Source: Streptomyces sp. NRRL F-525 (GTDB lineage: Bacteria > Actinomycetota > Actinomycetes > Streptomycetales > Streptomycetaceae). Taken from it: 64,000 bases of DNA. Made by a program: the position numbers and the translations under genes. The stretch is from positions 124,001 through 188,000 of the forward strand of contig NZ_JNXE01000012.1 of NCBI RefSeq assembly GCF_000716605.1. The letters are read 5' to 3'. Below, one piece after another: positions 16,325 through 25,948 of this stretch (position 1 is its first letter; each line of letters begins with the position of its first letter). The notes beneath the pieces are model-generated. The model saw only the letters and a program-made list of their open reading frames with translations, was not told the origin of the DNA and searched no databases.

Positions 16325-17995
16325 GTGAGTGCGTTTCGGAAGCCGCCCCAGGTGGATGGCGACGATCAACTGATCCGGATCGGCCTGCCCTTGCTGCGCC
16401 AGGAGCCGGACGCCTGCCCTGCCGGTCGTGCGCTGCGTGCCAGGCCTCTGCTGACTCAGCAACCAGATCGCAGCCGCCGCAAGCCGGTCGAGGACTTTCC
16501 CTTCGCTCCGTGGGGTAACTTCGTCGATTCCGTGGAGCATCGAGGCAAGTCCCTGGCCGAGGCTGTGGCGAGCGCTGTGAACGTGCGTCGCTGCTCCGAA
16601 GCGCACGTGCTCTGGGCCGCGGAAGCGGCAGGTGTGTATCTCGCCGCCCGGGCCCGTGAGCAGAGCGTTCGTGTGGCCGCCGGGCACCTTGCGACTTGCC
16701 CCGTGCAGCAGCAGTGGGTCGGGGCAGATCAGTTGCGCGGGCCGGACGGTCGCGGCGCCGATCGGTACGAACGCACCGCGTGGGGGCGACAGTACGCCAG
16801 TGAAGACGGCTCCTTGCGGGAGATCTGGATCCCGTCCATTGACTGCGTCAAGCGGGACCGGCCGATGCCGGAGATCGCCGCCGCCGCGTACGTCGCCGCG
16901 AGTGGCGTCCCCGCTGACATTCCTTACGGCAAGCGGGCCCAACTGCCTGAAAGCCACAGCGTGCTGCCGCAACGAGTCCGGGTCGTAGGAGTGGGACTCG
17001 GCGACGGCGGAACCCAGGTGTTGGCCGATTGGGATGCGACGGAGGCCAGGCGCCAATTCGACGAGCACGCCAAGGAATTGATGTCGAGCGCGGCCGACGG
17101 CCACGAGTTGCGCCCGGGCCAGGACTGCGTCCGCTGCGAAGCACTCAGTGGCTGCGCGGCCGTTCCGCGTGTGCCCGGACTGCTGGGTGTGCCAGCCTCG
17201 CTCCGTCCCCGTAAACGACGCAGTGTTTCCGTATCCGATCTGCGGGCCTACCGCGACTGTCCCGCCCGCTACTACCTCACACGTGTGCTGAAGCTCAGGG
17301 AGCGCCGAACCGAGAACGCGGCAATCCGCCGGGGGCGGGCTGTCGATGCCTGGCTGAATGAGCGTCATGCCGCCACACCCGCAACTCCCTGTCGGCAGGT
17401 GTCGCTTCCGAAGGTCCTGCCGGGTCTGTCTGCCGAGGAACTTCCCTCTGCTGTGGCCATGATCCGCCATCACCGGGGCCGCTGCCCCTTCGACGGACTG
17501 GCGGCGGAAGAGACCGTCGAGCCGCAGCGGAGGCTTGCCGTGTACGACCAGCACGCCGATGTCGTCGTCATCGCTGATTGCGATCTCGTGCACACCGATC
17601 GGGGTGGCGTGGTCGTGCGCGAGACGAAGACTGCCTCGCACCGTTTCGGCGAGCGGCAGGAGCTGGTTCGCACCTACCCCCAACTCGCCCTGGCCGTCCT
17701 TCTCATGGCATCGGGAGCATTGGGCGGCGATCCGCGCCGCTCACGGATCGAGCTGGAGGTGCTGCGCGAGGACGGCGCACGGTTGGAGGAGGTGGACCCC
17801 TTCGATGCGGTCACACTCGACCAGTCCCGTCGCGTCATCACCGAACTCGCCGCCGAGTGGGCGGCCGACGAGACCTACAGCGCGGCCCCCGCCCACGACT
17901 TCGACTGCGCCGACTGCGAGGCCCGCCGCTGGTGCACCTCGGCCCGGACCCCGCGAGTCGATGGCGCGCGCCGCACAGGGGAGATTCTCCGATGA
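16325..17995 (+). CDS. AddB/Cas4-like PD-(D/E)XK nuclease with duplicated Fe-S signature
   Basis: 556 residues; GTG 16325 has AAGGAG 9 bp upstream. The C-terminal half is a RecB/Cas4-type nuclease. It begins with YRDCPARYYL, then has Asp418/Asp420 (IADCDL), Glu433-Thr-Lys435 (RETKT) and a YPQLAL segment, and ends with C528-x2-C531-x5-C537. With the earlier Cys this is the iron-sulfur pattern of AddB and Cas4. The N-terminal half repeats the same plan, ending in C268-x2-C271-x5-C277 with identical spacing, but lacks a clear E-x-K, so it looks like a decayed duplicate. The gene overlaps the REase by four bases (ATGA) and heads the pPIWI_RE operon. It probably processes DNA ends or unwound strands made by the helicase; that role is inferred. 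Confidence 0.78.
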   Translation: MSAFRKPPQVDGDDQLIRIGLPLLRQEPDACPAGRALRARPLLTQQPDRSRRKPVEDFPFAPWGNFVDSVEHRGKSLAEAVASAVNVRRCSEAHVLWAAEAAGVYLAARAREQSVRVAAGHLATCPVQQQWVGADQLRGPDGRGADRYERTAWGRQYASEDGSLREIWIPSIDCVKRDRPMPEIAAAAYVAASGVPADIPYGKRAQLPESHSVLPQRVRVVGVGLGDGGTQVLADWDATEARRQFDEHAKELMSSAADGHELRPGQDCVRCEALSGCAAVPRVPGLLGVPASLRPRKRRSVSVSDLRAYRDCPARYYLTRVLKLRERRTENAAIRRGRAVDAWLNERHAATPATPCRQVSLPKVLPGLSAEELPSAVAMIRHHRGRCPFDGLAAEETVEPQRRLAVYDQHADVVVIADCDLVHTDRGGVVVRETKTASHRFGERQELVRTYPQLALAVLLMASGALGGDPRRSRIELEVLREDGARLEEVDPFDAVTLDQSRRVITELAAEWAADETYSAAPAHDFDCADCEARRWCTSARTPRVDGARRTGEILR

Positions 17996-19152
17996 CCTTC
18001 GACGACCCCGATACTGTCCCGCTTTCTGTAGAACAATGGTCTGCCCACGACGGCGTGCCCCTGCTGCGGACCCTCGCCAACGCGCTCATCGTCCTTGAGG
18101 CCACTGGTGGCCTCGACGCTTTCACCCTGCCCTATCCGCCCGAGGCACAGCGCGCTCTGGACCGGACGGTCCTCACCTGCCTGTTGCACGGGGAACCGCC
18201 CCCCGCCGGCCTCACCGAACTCGTTGATCGCTGCCGCGCCCTTCCGCTCGCCGAATGGCCGCTCGGCCTGCCCCTCGACGCGATCGGCCCCGAGGACCGG
18301 CTACTGGACGAGGAGTCCGGGCGCCCCACTGAGCTCTGCCACGAGTGGGCCTGGCGTGCCCCGGACGCAGCCGTGGAGTTCCGCGACCGGCAGGTTGTGC
18401 GGGCCGCACTGCGTGTGTGCCGGGAGTACGGCGATGAGGAGGCGTACACGGCCTTCCGCGGCCTGCTGGTGCGCCGACCGGTTCTCACCCTGTTCGAGAT
18501 GCATGAACTGGACGGGGACATGGTGCTCGAACCCGTCCGAGGTCTGATCCGGCAGATCTATCGGCCGGTGCCCGACTCCTATCTGTACGACGGCGCCTAC
18601 ACCTGCTGTGAGCGGTGCCTCACCCTCCTCGTTCCCTCCCGCGACGGCGACTGGTGGTGCGAGCGGGACCGATGCAGACGGCGGGGCCCGGCCCCGACCG
18701 GACGCCGCATCCTTCGGGAGACGGCCGGTGAGGTCTGCCAACTGGAGCGCCCGCTCCGGCAGTTCGTCACCGGGCCGGGGCACGCAGAGGCCGACCTGGA
18801 ACACGATCTGCTGGCGCTCGGCCTCGACGTACGCATGTGGCCCGGCTATGACGCATACGACCTGCTGGTGGAGTTCCCCGACGGCTACCGCTGGGCCGTC
18901 GACGTCAAGGACTGGGCGCACCCCGTCTTTCTTGGCCGCTCGGCCCGGCTGGTTCCGCAGAACCCGCCGTACGAAGAGGCGTTCTGGTGTGTGCCGGAAC
19001 ATCGAACGCTGGCCCGCCCCGGCTACATCGCTGCCTTCGAACGAGCCCGGCCCGCGCGGGCCCGAGACCTGCTGCTGCTCACCGACGTCGAACTCGTCGC
19101 ACGGGCCCGTGCCCGTCTGCGCATGCTGAAAGGAGACAACGACCGTGCGTGA
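17992..19152 (+). CDS. pPIWI_RE-associated restriction endonuclease-like protein
   Basis: 386 residues; ATG 17992 overlaps the preceding stop. The N-terminal 200 residues are helical without a known motif. Then comes a treble-clef-like zinc site with Cys205, 206 and 209 (TCCERC) and further Cys near 223 and 228 (WWCERDRCR). The C-terminal third is a PD-(D/E)XK fold: a Glu-rich helix (AEADLEHDLLALG), Asp290 (YDLLVEF) and Asp304-Val-Lys306 (AVDVKDW). This matches the REase partner in the three-gene pPIWI_RE module described by Burroughs, Iyer and Aravind. It is predicted to cut DNA at sites marked by the PIWI-helicase pair. The next gene overlaps it by 8 bp. Confidence 0.85.
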   Translation: MTFDDPDTVPLSVEQWSAHDGVPLLRTLANALIVLEATGGLDAFTLPYPPEAQRALDRTVLTCLLHGEPPPAGLTELVDRCRALPLAEWPLGLPLDAIGPEDRLLDEESGRPTELCHEWAWRAPDAAVEFRDRQVVRAALRVCREYGDEEAYTAFRGLLVRRPVLTLFEMHELDGDMVLEPVRGLIRQIYRPVPDSYLYDGAYTCCERCLTLLVPSRDGDWWCERDRCRRRGPAPTGRRILRETAGEVCQLERPLRQFVTGPGHAEADLEHDLLALGLDVRMWPGYDAYDLLVEFPDGYRWAVDVKDWAHPVFLGRSARLVPQNPPYEEAFWCVPEHRTLARPGYIAAFERARPARARDLLLLTDVELVARARARLRMLKGDNDRA

Positions 19153-22100
19153 CCGGGAGAGCTGGCACAGGCCGGTGAGCCGCGAACTGGCCCGGGTCTG
19201 GAGCGGATTGTCGTCGGAACGGGAAGGCATGAAGCCCGTCCAGGTGTGCCAGGTCGAGCTGGCCCTGCGGCTTTTGGAACGCCTTGCCCCGGACGAGCCG
19301 GCAGAGGGCGCTTACACACTGCTCGGCGGCTACCCGTTCGCCAAGGCGGCCGGCCTGGCACGTACGCCGGAGCACGACACCATGCTCATCGCAGTTCGCC
19401 ATCTGCTGTGGACGCTGCGCAGGGGTCGCACCTGGCAGCAGATGCTTGACGCCTACCGCAGGGTTCCGGAACGCCTGCGCGCCTACGACGTACCGTCGCC
19501 CGGATCCGGCGAGCCGCCGCGTCCAATGCTGCCCACCGTCGCCGCCGCCCGGATCGCCGTGTACGACGAGGCCCTGGCGGGACTGCCTGATTTCGACCGC
19601 CGCCCGCTGACCTTGGCTCCGGCCGGGCGCAGCAAGTTCCGCGAGCAGCGCCGCACCACGTCTGTCACGATCCCCGAGCAGCTCCTCTTCGATCGTCCGT
19701 CGGGCCACGATCTCGCAGCGAACCGTCCCGGCGGCTCGAAGCCGCTGACCATCACTCGCGCCGAACTCGACGACACCGCACGGTGGATGGACGACATGGA
19801 GCGCGAGACCGCCGTCGAGCGGCCAGGACGCTGGGCCGACCGTCTGGCTGAGCTGCGGATCGCTTCGCGTGACGCCGATGGCCGCGGTTTCACCGACGGC
19901 GACGCGCTCCACCTCGATGGGCTGCTTCATCTGGTCGGCATGGTCGGTGCGGGCAAGAGCACCCTGATGACGCTCGTCGCGGTGTGGGGGGCCCAGAAGG
20001 GTCTGAGGACCACGCTCGTTGTGGGAGATGTGGCCGAACAGCTGCGCCTGTGCGAGCTGTTCACCCACCTCGACCTGCCCGCCGTACCTGTACTAGGCCC
20101 GACTTCCCGTCAGACCCACGTGGAACGCCTGCACCGCAGGCTCGCCTCACGCGGCCTCGACAACCTTCTCGACCACGACGCGTACGGCTTCGACGACTTG
20201 AGTACCGTGTGCGTGGTGGATGCCCTGCGCGGCGCCGAGGCGGCCGAGCCACTGCGCTACGCCGACGCACCCTGCACCACCCTCCACCCCGAGAAGCACA
20301 GCACGGCGGATGATCCAGAGCCCGAAGGCGGTCTGCCCGGCGTATGGGATCCGACGGCACGTGCGGTGCGAGAACCGAAGCCGCGCTCCGATGACGAGCT
20401 GAAGGGCACCCCGCGCGGATGCCCGATCTGGGCCGAGTGCCCGCGCCATCGCGCCGCCCGCAACCAGGTTGATGCCCTCATCTGGGTTGCCAACCCGGCC
20501 AGCCTCGTTCAGAGCGCCGTACCCGCTCACCTCAACGACGAGCGGCTGCGCCACCTCGAACTCGCCTGTACTCGCAGCGACATCGTCTTCGTCGACGAGG
20601 CCGACGCCGTCCAGATGCGATTCGACGAGCTGTTCGCGCCATCCGCGACGCTCGTGCGGCCCGACGTGGAGTCCTGGCTGGACCAGCTCCACACCCACAA
20701 GATCGAGGAGTTGTCGCGATACGGCAGGCTACCGCTGACCGACCGCGATGTGGAGCAGTGGAACGCGGCGCTCGCCGTGGTCACCACCACCACGGATCGG
20801 CTCTACCGGATGCTGATCTCCGAAGAGGATCTGTGCGAATGGGTCGACATCGAGTACTTCAGCCCCTGGGCGCTCCAGGAGAAGCTGCTCGCCGACTGGT
20901 TCGGCGAACTCCCGGGGCCGGACGCTTACCGGCCCGCGGGCTCCGATGCCCCCGACGGCATTGCTGACGAGCGTGATCTGTACGAGGGATACGAGGACGA
21001 CGAAGAGGACTCCGAACCTGAATCCCAGGTCCACGAGAACCCCCGCCGTACCGAGCTGACCCGCCTCCTTGATGCGTTCCGTGACGACCCGCTGGGTGGC
21101 CTGGGCCCGTACGGAACACTCACCGACGCCATGGTCGAGACGGTCCAGGACCTCTTGCACACCCAGTCCCCGCCGCGCAGCCAGGAGCGGGTGCGCGTAC
21201 TCCTGCGGAGCCTCATCGAGGGTATCCCCGACCTGCCGCGGGACCGCGATGCCAAGTGGCACGAACTCACCTGCCGCCGGCTGGAGTTCACTCTGCTGCT
21301 GTCCGCCCTGCATCAGCGTCTGGACCGGCTGACCTTCCTGTGGCCCCAAGTGGAAGCGGCCCTGCGGCTAGACAGCCAGGGAAAGGAGCTCGCCCGCCGC
21401 GCTCCGCTGGACTACGCCCCCGTCATCCCCGAGGCGCCCATGGGCAACGTCCTCGGCTTCCAGTACTTGCGTGACGAACGGGAGCGCGATGAGGACGGGC
21501 GGACCAGCGGCACCCTGCGCTTCTTCCGTTGCGCGGGCGTCGGACGCGAGCTGCTGTATGCCTTCGCCACCCTTGGTTCCGACCCGGCGACCGGCCGCCC
21601 CGGCCCGCACGTGGTCCTGATGTCCGGCACCAGCTGGGCCGGTCAATCCACCCGCGCTCATGTTCTCGCTCCCGTGGGCGCGGTCCTCAAACCGTCCCAG
21701 CGGTCCCTGGACGCCGTCGGACGCACCAACTTCAGTACCCACTTCCTCTACGGCGAGGACAACGGCAAACCGATGTTCCTGTCCGGTACCCAGCCCAAGG
21801 CCCGTATCGACCAGGCCCGCGCGATGGCCGCCAGGCTAGGTCGCCTCGGGCCGGGCGGCTCCTCCAGTCCGCTCGATCTGGAACTCGCCCGGGTCGTCGA
21901 CGACTACCGCAAACGCGCCATCCTGCTGGTCGGGAGCTACAAAGAGGCGTATGCCGTCGCCGACACGCTGCGTCGCGAGGACCGCTGGCGCGACGGGGTT
22001 CGCGTCCTCATGCCCGACGCCGCCGACCTCGACCTGGCGCTCGACGGCACCGACATGTCTTACGCCGCCACCCTGCGGCGGGGAGACCTCGCCATGTTCG

Positions 22101-22783
22101 CGGAGGATCCGACGGCAGAAGTGCTTGTCGCACCGCTCATGGCGGTGGAACGCGGTCACAACATCCTCAACGCCCAGTCCACCGCGGCCTTCGGAACCGC
22201 ACTGTTCCTCGCCCGGCCGCACCCTCGCCCCGATGACCTGACCCTGGCGATCTACGCTGTCAACGACTGGGTGTGCCGCTTTGTGCGCGATCAGCCGCGT
22301 GACGACCTTCGCCAGGGCCCGGCCACCTTCAGCGAACTGGTCGACCAGGCGCACGACCTCGACCAGGCGGGTCGCGATCTGCGCACCGAGGGCCGTCAGG
22401 AGTGGCGGCGTCTGTTGAAGCGCCGCTACATCTACTCCCGCCTGCCCCGGTGGGAGAAGCGGGCGTTCGCATGGGACCAGTTGGTCACCATGTGGCAGGT
22501 CATCGGCCGCCTCGTACGTGGCGGTGTGCCCGCCCGGGTGGTCTTTGTCGACGCGGCCTTCGCCCCGAGACTCGCCCATGCTCTCGCCCCCGCGACGACC
22601 AACGAGATCCTGCCCGCTGCCGACGGCCTGCTCAGGACGCTCGGCACCGCTCTCACCCCGTATTTCTCTCCGGACGCGGACCCGTCTGCCTTCCAGGATC
22701 CGGCAGATCCCGTGGTCGCCCGGCTTCTGTACGAGCCGTTCCACGACGCGCTGCGCACCCTCGACCACCATGTGCGCCGCTGA
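19145..22783 (+). CDS. DinG/XPD-like helicase of the pPIWI_RE system
   Basis: 1212 residues; GTG 19145 with an AAGGAG Shine-Dalgarno, overlapping the REase end. Walker A is Gly268-Ala-Gly-Lys271-Ser (VGAGKST), Walker B is DEAD at 484-487 (FVDEADAV), and motif VI QVIGRLVRGG begins at Gln1118. Four cysteines between motifs I and II (the last two in GCPIWAECPRH) resemble the Fe-S cluster of XPD/DinG helicases. Superfamily 2 helicases of this kind unwind DNA and R-loops 5' to 3'. This is the second member of the published pPIWI_RE core. The N-terminal 250 residues have no motif I know. All helicase motifs look intact. Confidence 0.88.
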   Translation: MRDRESWHRPVSRELARVWSGLSSEREGMKPVQVCQVELALRLLERLAPDEPAEGAYTLLGGYPFAKAAGLARTPEHDTMLIAVRHLLWTLRRGRTWQQMLDAYRRVPERLRAYDVPSPGSGEPPRPMLPTVAAARIAVYDEALAGLPDFDRRPLTLAPAGRSKFREQRRTTSVTIPEQLLFDRPSGHDLAANRPGGSKPLTITRAELDDTARWMDDMERETAVERPGRWADRLAELRIASRDADGRGFTDGDALHLDGLLHLVGMVGAGKSTLMTLVAVWGAQKGLRTTLVVGDVAEQLRLCELFTHLDLPAVPVLGPTSRQTHVERLHRRLASRGLDNLLDHDAYGFDDLSTVCVVDALRGAEAAEPLRYADAPCTTLHPEKHSTADDPEPEGGLPGVWDPTARAVREPKPRSDDELKGTPRGCPIWAECPRHRAARNQVDALIWVANPASLVQSAVPAHLNDERLRHLELACTRSDIVFVDEADAVQMRFDELFAPSATLVRPDVESWLDQLHTHKIEELSRYGRLPLTDRDVEQWNAALAVVTTTTDRLYRMLISEEDLCEWVDIEYFSPWALQEKLLADWFGELPGPDAYRPAGSDAPDGIADERDLYEGYEDDEEDSEPESQVHENPRRTELTRLLDAFRDDPLGGLGPYGTLTDAMVETVQDLLHTQSPPRSQERVRVLLRSLIEGIPDLPRDRDAKWHELTCRRLEFTLLLSALHQRLDRLTFLWPQVEAALRLDSQGKELARRAPLDYAPVIPEAPMGNVLGFQYLRDERERDEDGRTSGTLRFFRCAGVGRELLYAFATLGSDPATGRPGPHVVLMSGTSWAGQSTRAHVLAPVGAVLKPSQRSLDAVGRTNFSTHFLYGEDNGKPMFLSGTQPKARIDQARAMAARLGRLGPGGSSSPLDLELARVVDDYRKRAILLVGSYKEAYAVADTLRREDRWRDGVRVLMPDAADLDLALDGTDMSYAATLRRGDLAMFAEDPTAEVLVAPLMAVERGHNILNAQSTAAFGTALFLARPHPRPDDLTLAIYAVNDWVCRFVRDQPRDDLRQGPATFSELVDQAHDLDQAGRDLRTEGRQEWRRLLKRRYIYSRLPRWEKRAFAWDQLVTMWQVIGRLVRGGVPARVVFVDAAFAPRLAHALAPATTNEILPAADGLLRTLGTALTPYFSPDADPSAFQDPADPVVARLLYEPFHDALRTLDHHVRR

Positions 22784-22824
22784 GCGCACTCCGTACTCCT
22801 CCGACTCCTCAGGAGTGACCTGTC

Positions 22825-25800
22825 ATGCCTGCCGCGACCTATCGCAATGTCCAGACCGCTTCCTGGATCCCTGTGGACCGGGATGCCTCCATCACCGCCG
22901 ACTACCGGGTTCTGCCCTTCCCGGAGCAGTGGCGCGAAGCGATTCTCACCCTCTGCAACGCAGGTCTCGCACCGGACGCCGAGCCCTGGCGCACGGTGCC
23001 GACCCGTCGTCTGGAACAGGTGCTCCAGGCGTTCGCCCCGGACGTACTGGTGATGCCCCGCCCGTTCCACGACCGCGGAGATGAACCGGCCCGCTGGCTC
23101 TACGTTGCCGAGGATGCGCCCAACCCGTTGCCGCCCAATGTCCTCACCCCCTTGCTGAGCCGCTGGCTCGGAGAGCTCCGCCCCGAACAAGAGCACCGCG
23201 AACTGCTCAAGAGTGTCCGAACCCAGCTTGCTGCGGGCCCGCCCGCGTGGGAGCCGGTGCGTCGGGAACTCCTCATGGGCGGTCTCACCAGTGGCGGCAC
23301 CGCGGCTCCCGAGGCGCACCAATTCACACTCACCACGGACTGGTTGGCCCGGCGGATTCTCGACCTCGGCCCGTACCCGCACGATGCGGGATCTCTGCAC
23401 TTCCGGGCCATGCCTCGCGGTCCCAAGGACAAGGGAGCCGAACTCGTGTCGCAACCGCTGCCGCACGAGCCGGGCAAGCCAGCGGGCATCTGGTGGTTCT
23501 CGGTGGTCCTCAACATCACCTTGCACACCGTGCCCTTCGACCCGCTGCCCCGCTTTCACCTGCACTGGTCGATCCGGCGCTGGGTGACCCGCGTCGGTGC
23601 CAAGTCGGGCCGCCTGCACCTGCCGTACGGCAGCCGTACGACGGTGCTGTTGCGCCCGCGCGTCCCCGTCCTGCCGGGCGTCCCGCTCAGCGAGCGGTTC
23701 GCCGTCGCGCAGTTGGAGCGGCGTTTCGACAAGGAGAAGGAGACCTTCGTGGACGGCTGGGCAGACGGTGGCCCCGCGCGGCTGCTCGCGGACATCGCCT
23801 TCGGCGAGCCGTTCCCGGACGCGGACGCGATCCTCGCCGACCCCGAGGGCTGGCTTGGACGCGAAGCCCGCGCCGGGATCGTGTATCGCTCGGCCATGGG
23901 CGCCCACGAGGTGAAGGCCGGCCTGATGTCGAACCAGTGCTCCCAACTTACCGAGTGGGCCCAGCAGGCCATCCCCGAGCAGCTGCGCCCCGCCCCCCGG
24001 CTCGCACACACCGCGCTCGCCGGTGCGAAACCGCTCAACGCCCCGCCCGGAAGCGTCAAGAAGGAAGAGAAGGAGCAGGAAACAGCTCGGCGGACGGCTG
24101 AGCGCCGGGCCGCCGTCGCCCATGCTGTCGCAGCTCTCGGTGACGTGCCGGACGACCTTCCGGTCCTTGAGGCCCGGCTGCTGTGGCAGACCGGCGAGAT
24201 GCGCTCGACGGCGATCGCGGCACTCGTCGAGCGGCTCGGCCTCAAGGGCGACGGCGGAACCCTCTCTGAGGACGCCCACCGGAAGGCCACACCTGCGACC
24301 CCGGTCGTCTTGGAGTGGCAGGCCCCCGAACTCACCGTACGGCTGCGCTGCTACCGGCCCGTGCGGGACGGCGCCGAGAGTGGTGAGGCGGCCCTCGCGT
24401 TCACCGACGGACTGGTCATCCCGGCGCGAGCCCGGCGCACCAGGGAGGTTGTCACGGCGGCTGTGCACACGCGCCGGACCGAAACCGCGGAGTGGCTGCG
24501 CCGGGACCGCACGGGCGGCACACCTTCTCTGGCGCTCGTGGAGATCGATCGTCCCGAGGACTTCGAGACCCGTGATCACGATCCCAAGTTCGCGCTCCGG
24601 CTCGGCTGCGCGGACGCCGGTTTCGTGACCCAGTTCATGGCTGTCCCCAAACAGGTCAAGGGCTACAACACGGTCGGCAACCAGCGACACCGTGCCCTCA
24701 TGGCCTGGGACGACGGCCTGCGTCAGCTCGGTGCCCGCGTTCACCCCGAGCACGGTCTGGAGGAGGGCCTGCCCAAGGGGATGCGATACGCGGCCGTCTG
24801 GATGGTGCGCAAGAACCGCACCACCCGCACCCGTTGGGCGGCCGACGTCCCGGTGGCGGTGCTGGTCACCCCGCATGCACAGGGCAGCGGCCTGGCCAGG
24901 GTGCAGGGTTGGGATCCGGACGCGGACGACGGCGCCGGTGCCTGGGTGCCGTACCCGGCGATGCTGCTGAAGCTGACCCGGCTGGCCGAGGTCCGGCCCC
25001 TCGTCCCGGCACCGCGTGGTGCCGAGGAGGCGCAGCAGGCAGGTGGGAAGCGGCGCAGTTGGCGCGCGGACCGTGAGCAACAGCGACGACTGGCCGAGGA
25101 GTGGCTGCAGAGGGTACGAGCCTCGCTGCGCCGGGAGCCGACGCTGCTGTTTGTAGACGCGCAGAACGCCCGCTCACACTGGACCTGGCTCCAGGACGGG
25201 CGTACGGCGCCGGACCGGATCCGCGACGGGCATGCCGAAGCACGCCGTCTGGACGCTGATCTGCGGCTGCTGAGGGTGCGGTCGTCGACGAACCGCGAGA
25301 CCCCCCAGTGGTGGGGTGTCAACCCGAAGGAAGGTTCCAACGGGATGCCCTCCCACTTGTGGTTGCCCGAGGCGGACGGCTCGGGCAGGGTCTTCTACTC
25401 CACCACCCCCAAGCCGGTGCAGTTCAAGAGTTCGGCCGTCGAGGCCGACAAGTTGGCTCCGCGCCCGATCCGGATGGGTAAGCGGAAGGGCCAGCCGACC
25501 ATCGACACGGGTGAAGTGGGCTGGAAACCCACTCTGCTGGAACTCGCTGTCCTTGGCTGTCACGAGGAGGACGGCGACGACCCCCAGGCGCTGGCCCTCA
25601 CCGCCCACCTCCTGCGCCAGCCGCCGGACTACCCCGAGGCGCTCGCTCTTCCTCTGCCTCTCCACCTGGCGGGTCTCGGCCAGCAGTATGTGTTGCCGAC
25701 GCGTGGGCACGAGGAGGCTCCGGCCGCGGATCCCGATCCGGCGAAGTACCCTGCACCCGGGCTGGAAGAGGAGCCTGAAGCGCGGGACGGAGGCGCCGAG

Positions 25801-25842
25801 GACGAGCAGCTCCCTCTTTTCGAGGAGTCGTCCCAGGGGTGA
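22825..25842 (+). CDS. pPIWI_RE protein (prokaryotic Argonaute/PIWI-like, RNase H fold)
   Basis: 1005 residues; ATG 22825 with AGGAG about 9 bp upstream. The long N-terminal part corresponds to the X/Y/MID-type regions of the family (formerly DUF3962). The C-terminal RNase H-like PIWI domain (formerly DUF3893) begins near residue 765. It shows the family signature FVDAQNAR with Asp778, MPSHLWLP near 840, and Glu906 in LLELAVLGCHEEDGDD. These acidic residues are the expected metal ligands, so the domain is probably catalytic. The family is predicted to bind a guide or RNA-DNA hybrid and, with the helicase and REase, to attack plasmid or phage R-loops. No PAZ domain is seen. It follows the helicase by 41 bp in the same operon. 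Confidence 0.88.
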   Translation: MPAATYRNVQTASWIPVDRDASITADYRVLPFPEQWREAILTLCNAGLAPDAEPWRTVPTRRLEQVLQAFAPDVLVMPRPFHDRGDEPARWLYVAEDAPNPLPPNVLTPLLSRWLGELRPEQEHRELLKSVRTQLAAGPPAWEPVRRELLMGGLTSGGTAAPEAHQFTLTTDWLARRILDLGPYPHDAGSLHFRAMPRGPKDKGAELVSQPLPHEPGKPAGIWWFSVVLNITLHTVPFDPLPRFHLHWSIRRWVTRVGAKSGRLHLPYGSRTTVLLRPRVPVLPGVPLSERFAVAQLERRFDKEKETFVDGWADGGPARLLADIAFGEPFPDADAILADPEGWLGREARAGIVYRSAMGAHEVKAGLMSNQCSQLTEWAQQAIPEQLRPAPRLAHTALAGAKPLNAPPGSVKKEEKEQETARRTAERRAAVAHAVAALGDVPDDLPVLEARLLWQTGEMRSTAIAALVERLGLKGDGGTLSEDAHRKATPATPVVLEWQAPELTVRLRCYRPVRDGAESGEAALAFTDGLVIPARARRTREVVTAAVHTRRTETAEWLRRDRTGGTPSLALVEIDRPEDFETRDHDPKFALRLGCADAGFVTQFMAVPKQVKGYNTVGNQRHRALMAWDDGLRQLGARVHPEHGLEEGLPKGMRYAAVWMVRKNRTTRTRWAADVPVAVLVTPHAQGSGLARVQGWDPDADDGAGAWVPYPAMLLKLTRLAEVRPLVPAPRGAEEAQQAGGKRRSWRADREQQRRLAEEWLQRVRASLRREPTLLFVDAQNARSHWTWLQDGRTAPDRIRDGHAEARRLDADLRLLRVRSSTNRETPQWWGVNPKEGSNGMPSHLWLPEADGSGRVFYSTTPKPVQFKSSAVEADKLAPRPIRMGKRKGQPTIDTGEVGWKPTLLELAVLGCHEEDGDDPQALALTAHLLRQPPDYPEALALPLPLHLAGLGQQYVLPTRGHEEAPAADPDPAKYPAPGLEEEPEARDGGAEDEQLPLFEESSQG

Positions 25843-25886
25843 AGGGACACAGAGCCTTAGTACACGAGGACGTTCTTGAACACATC

Positions 25887-25901
25887 GTTAACGTCGTCAA
25901 C
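25887..25901. promoter_or_regulatory. 15-bp palindrome, same motif as at 56120
   Basis: GTTAAC-GTC-GTCAAC with near-perfect dyad symmetry, extended by TCG and CGA flanks. It lies 12 bp upstream of the -35 of methylase B. It differs at two positions from GTTGAC-ATC-GTCAAC in front of the sigma-factor gene. Confidence 0.5.
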
Positions 25902-25912
25902 GAGGCCATTCA

Positions 25913-25941
25913 TTGATGGCGAGATTGCTCTTGTGTACGGT
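25913..25941 (+). promoter_or_regulatory. Sigma-70-type promoter of methylase B
   Basis: TTGATG (25913-25918), a 17-bp spacer, and TACGGT (25936-25941). Transcription would begin at or beside the ATG at 25949, giving a leaderless mRNA. This agrees with the lack of a Shine-Dalgarno there. Confidence 0.5.
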
Positions 25942-25948
25942 TGCCTGT

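Noticed and set aside
22432..25080. 882-codon open frame on the minus strand opposite the helicase end and PIWI gene
   Set aside because: Third-position GC bias keeps frames open in high-GC DNA. Its translation is Arg/Gly/Pro/His-rich without motifs, while the plus strand carries clear helicase and PIWI signatures.
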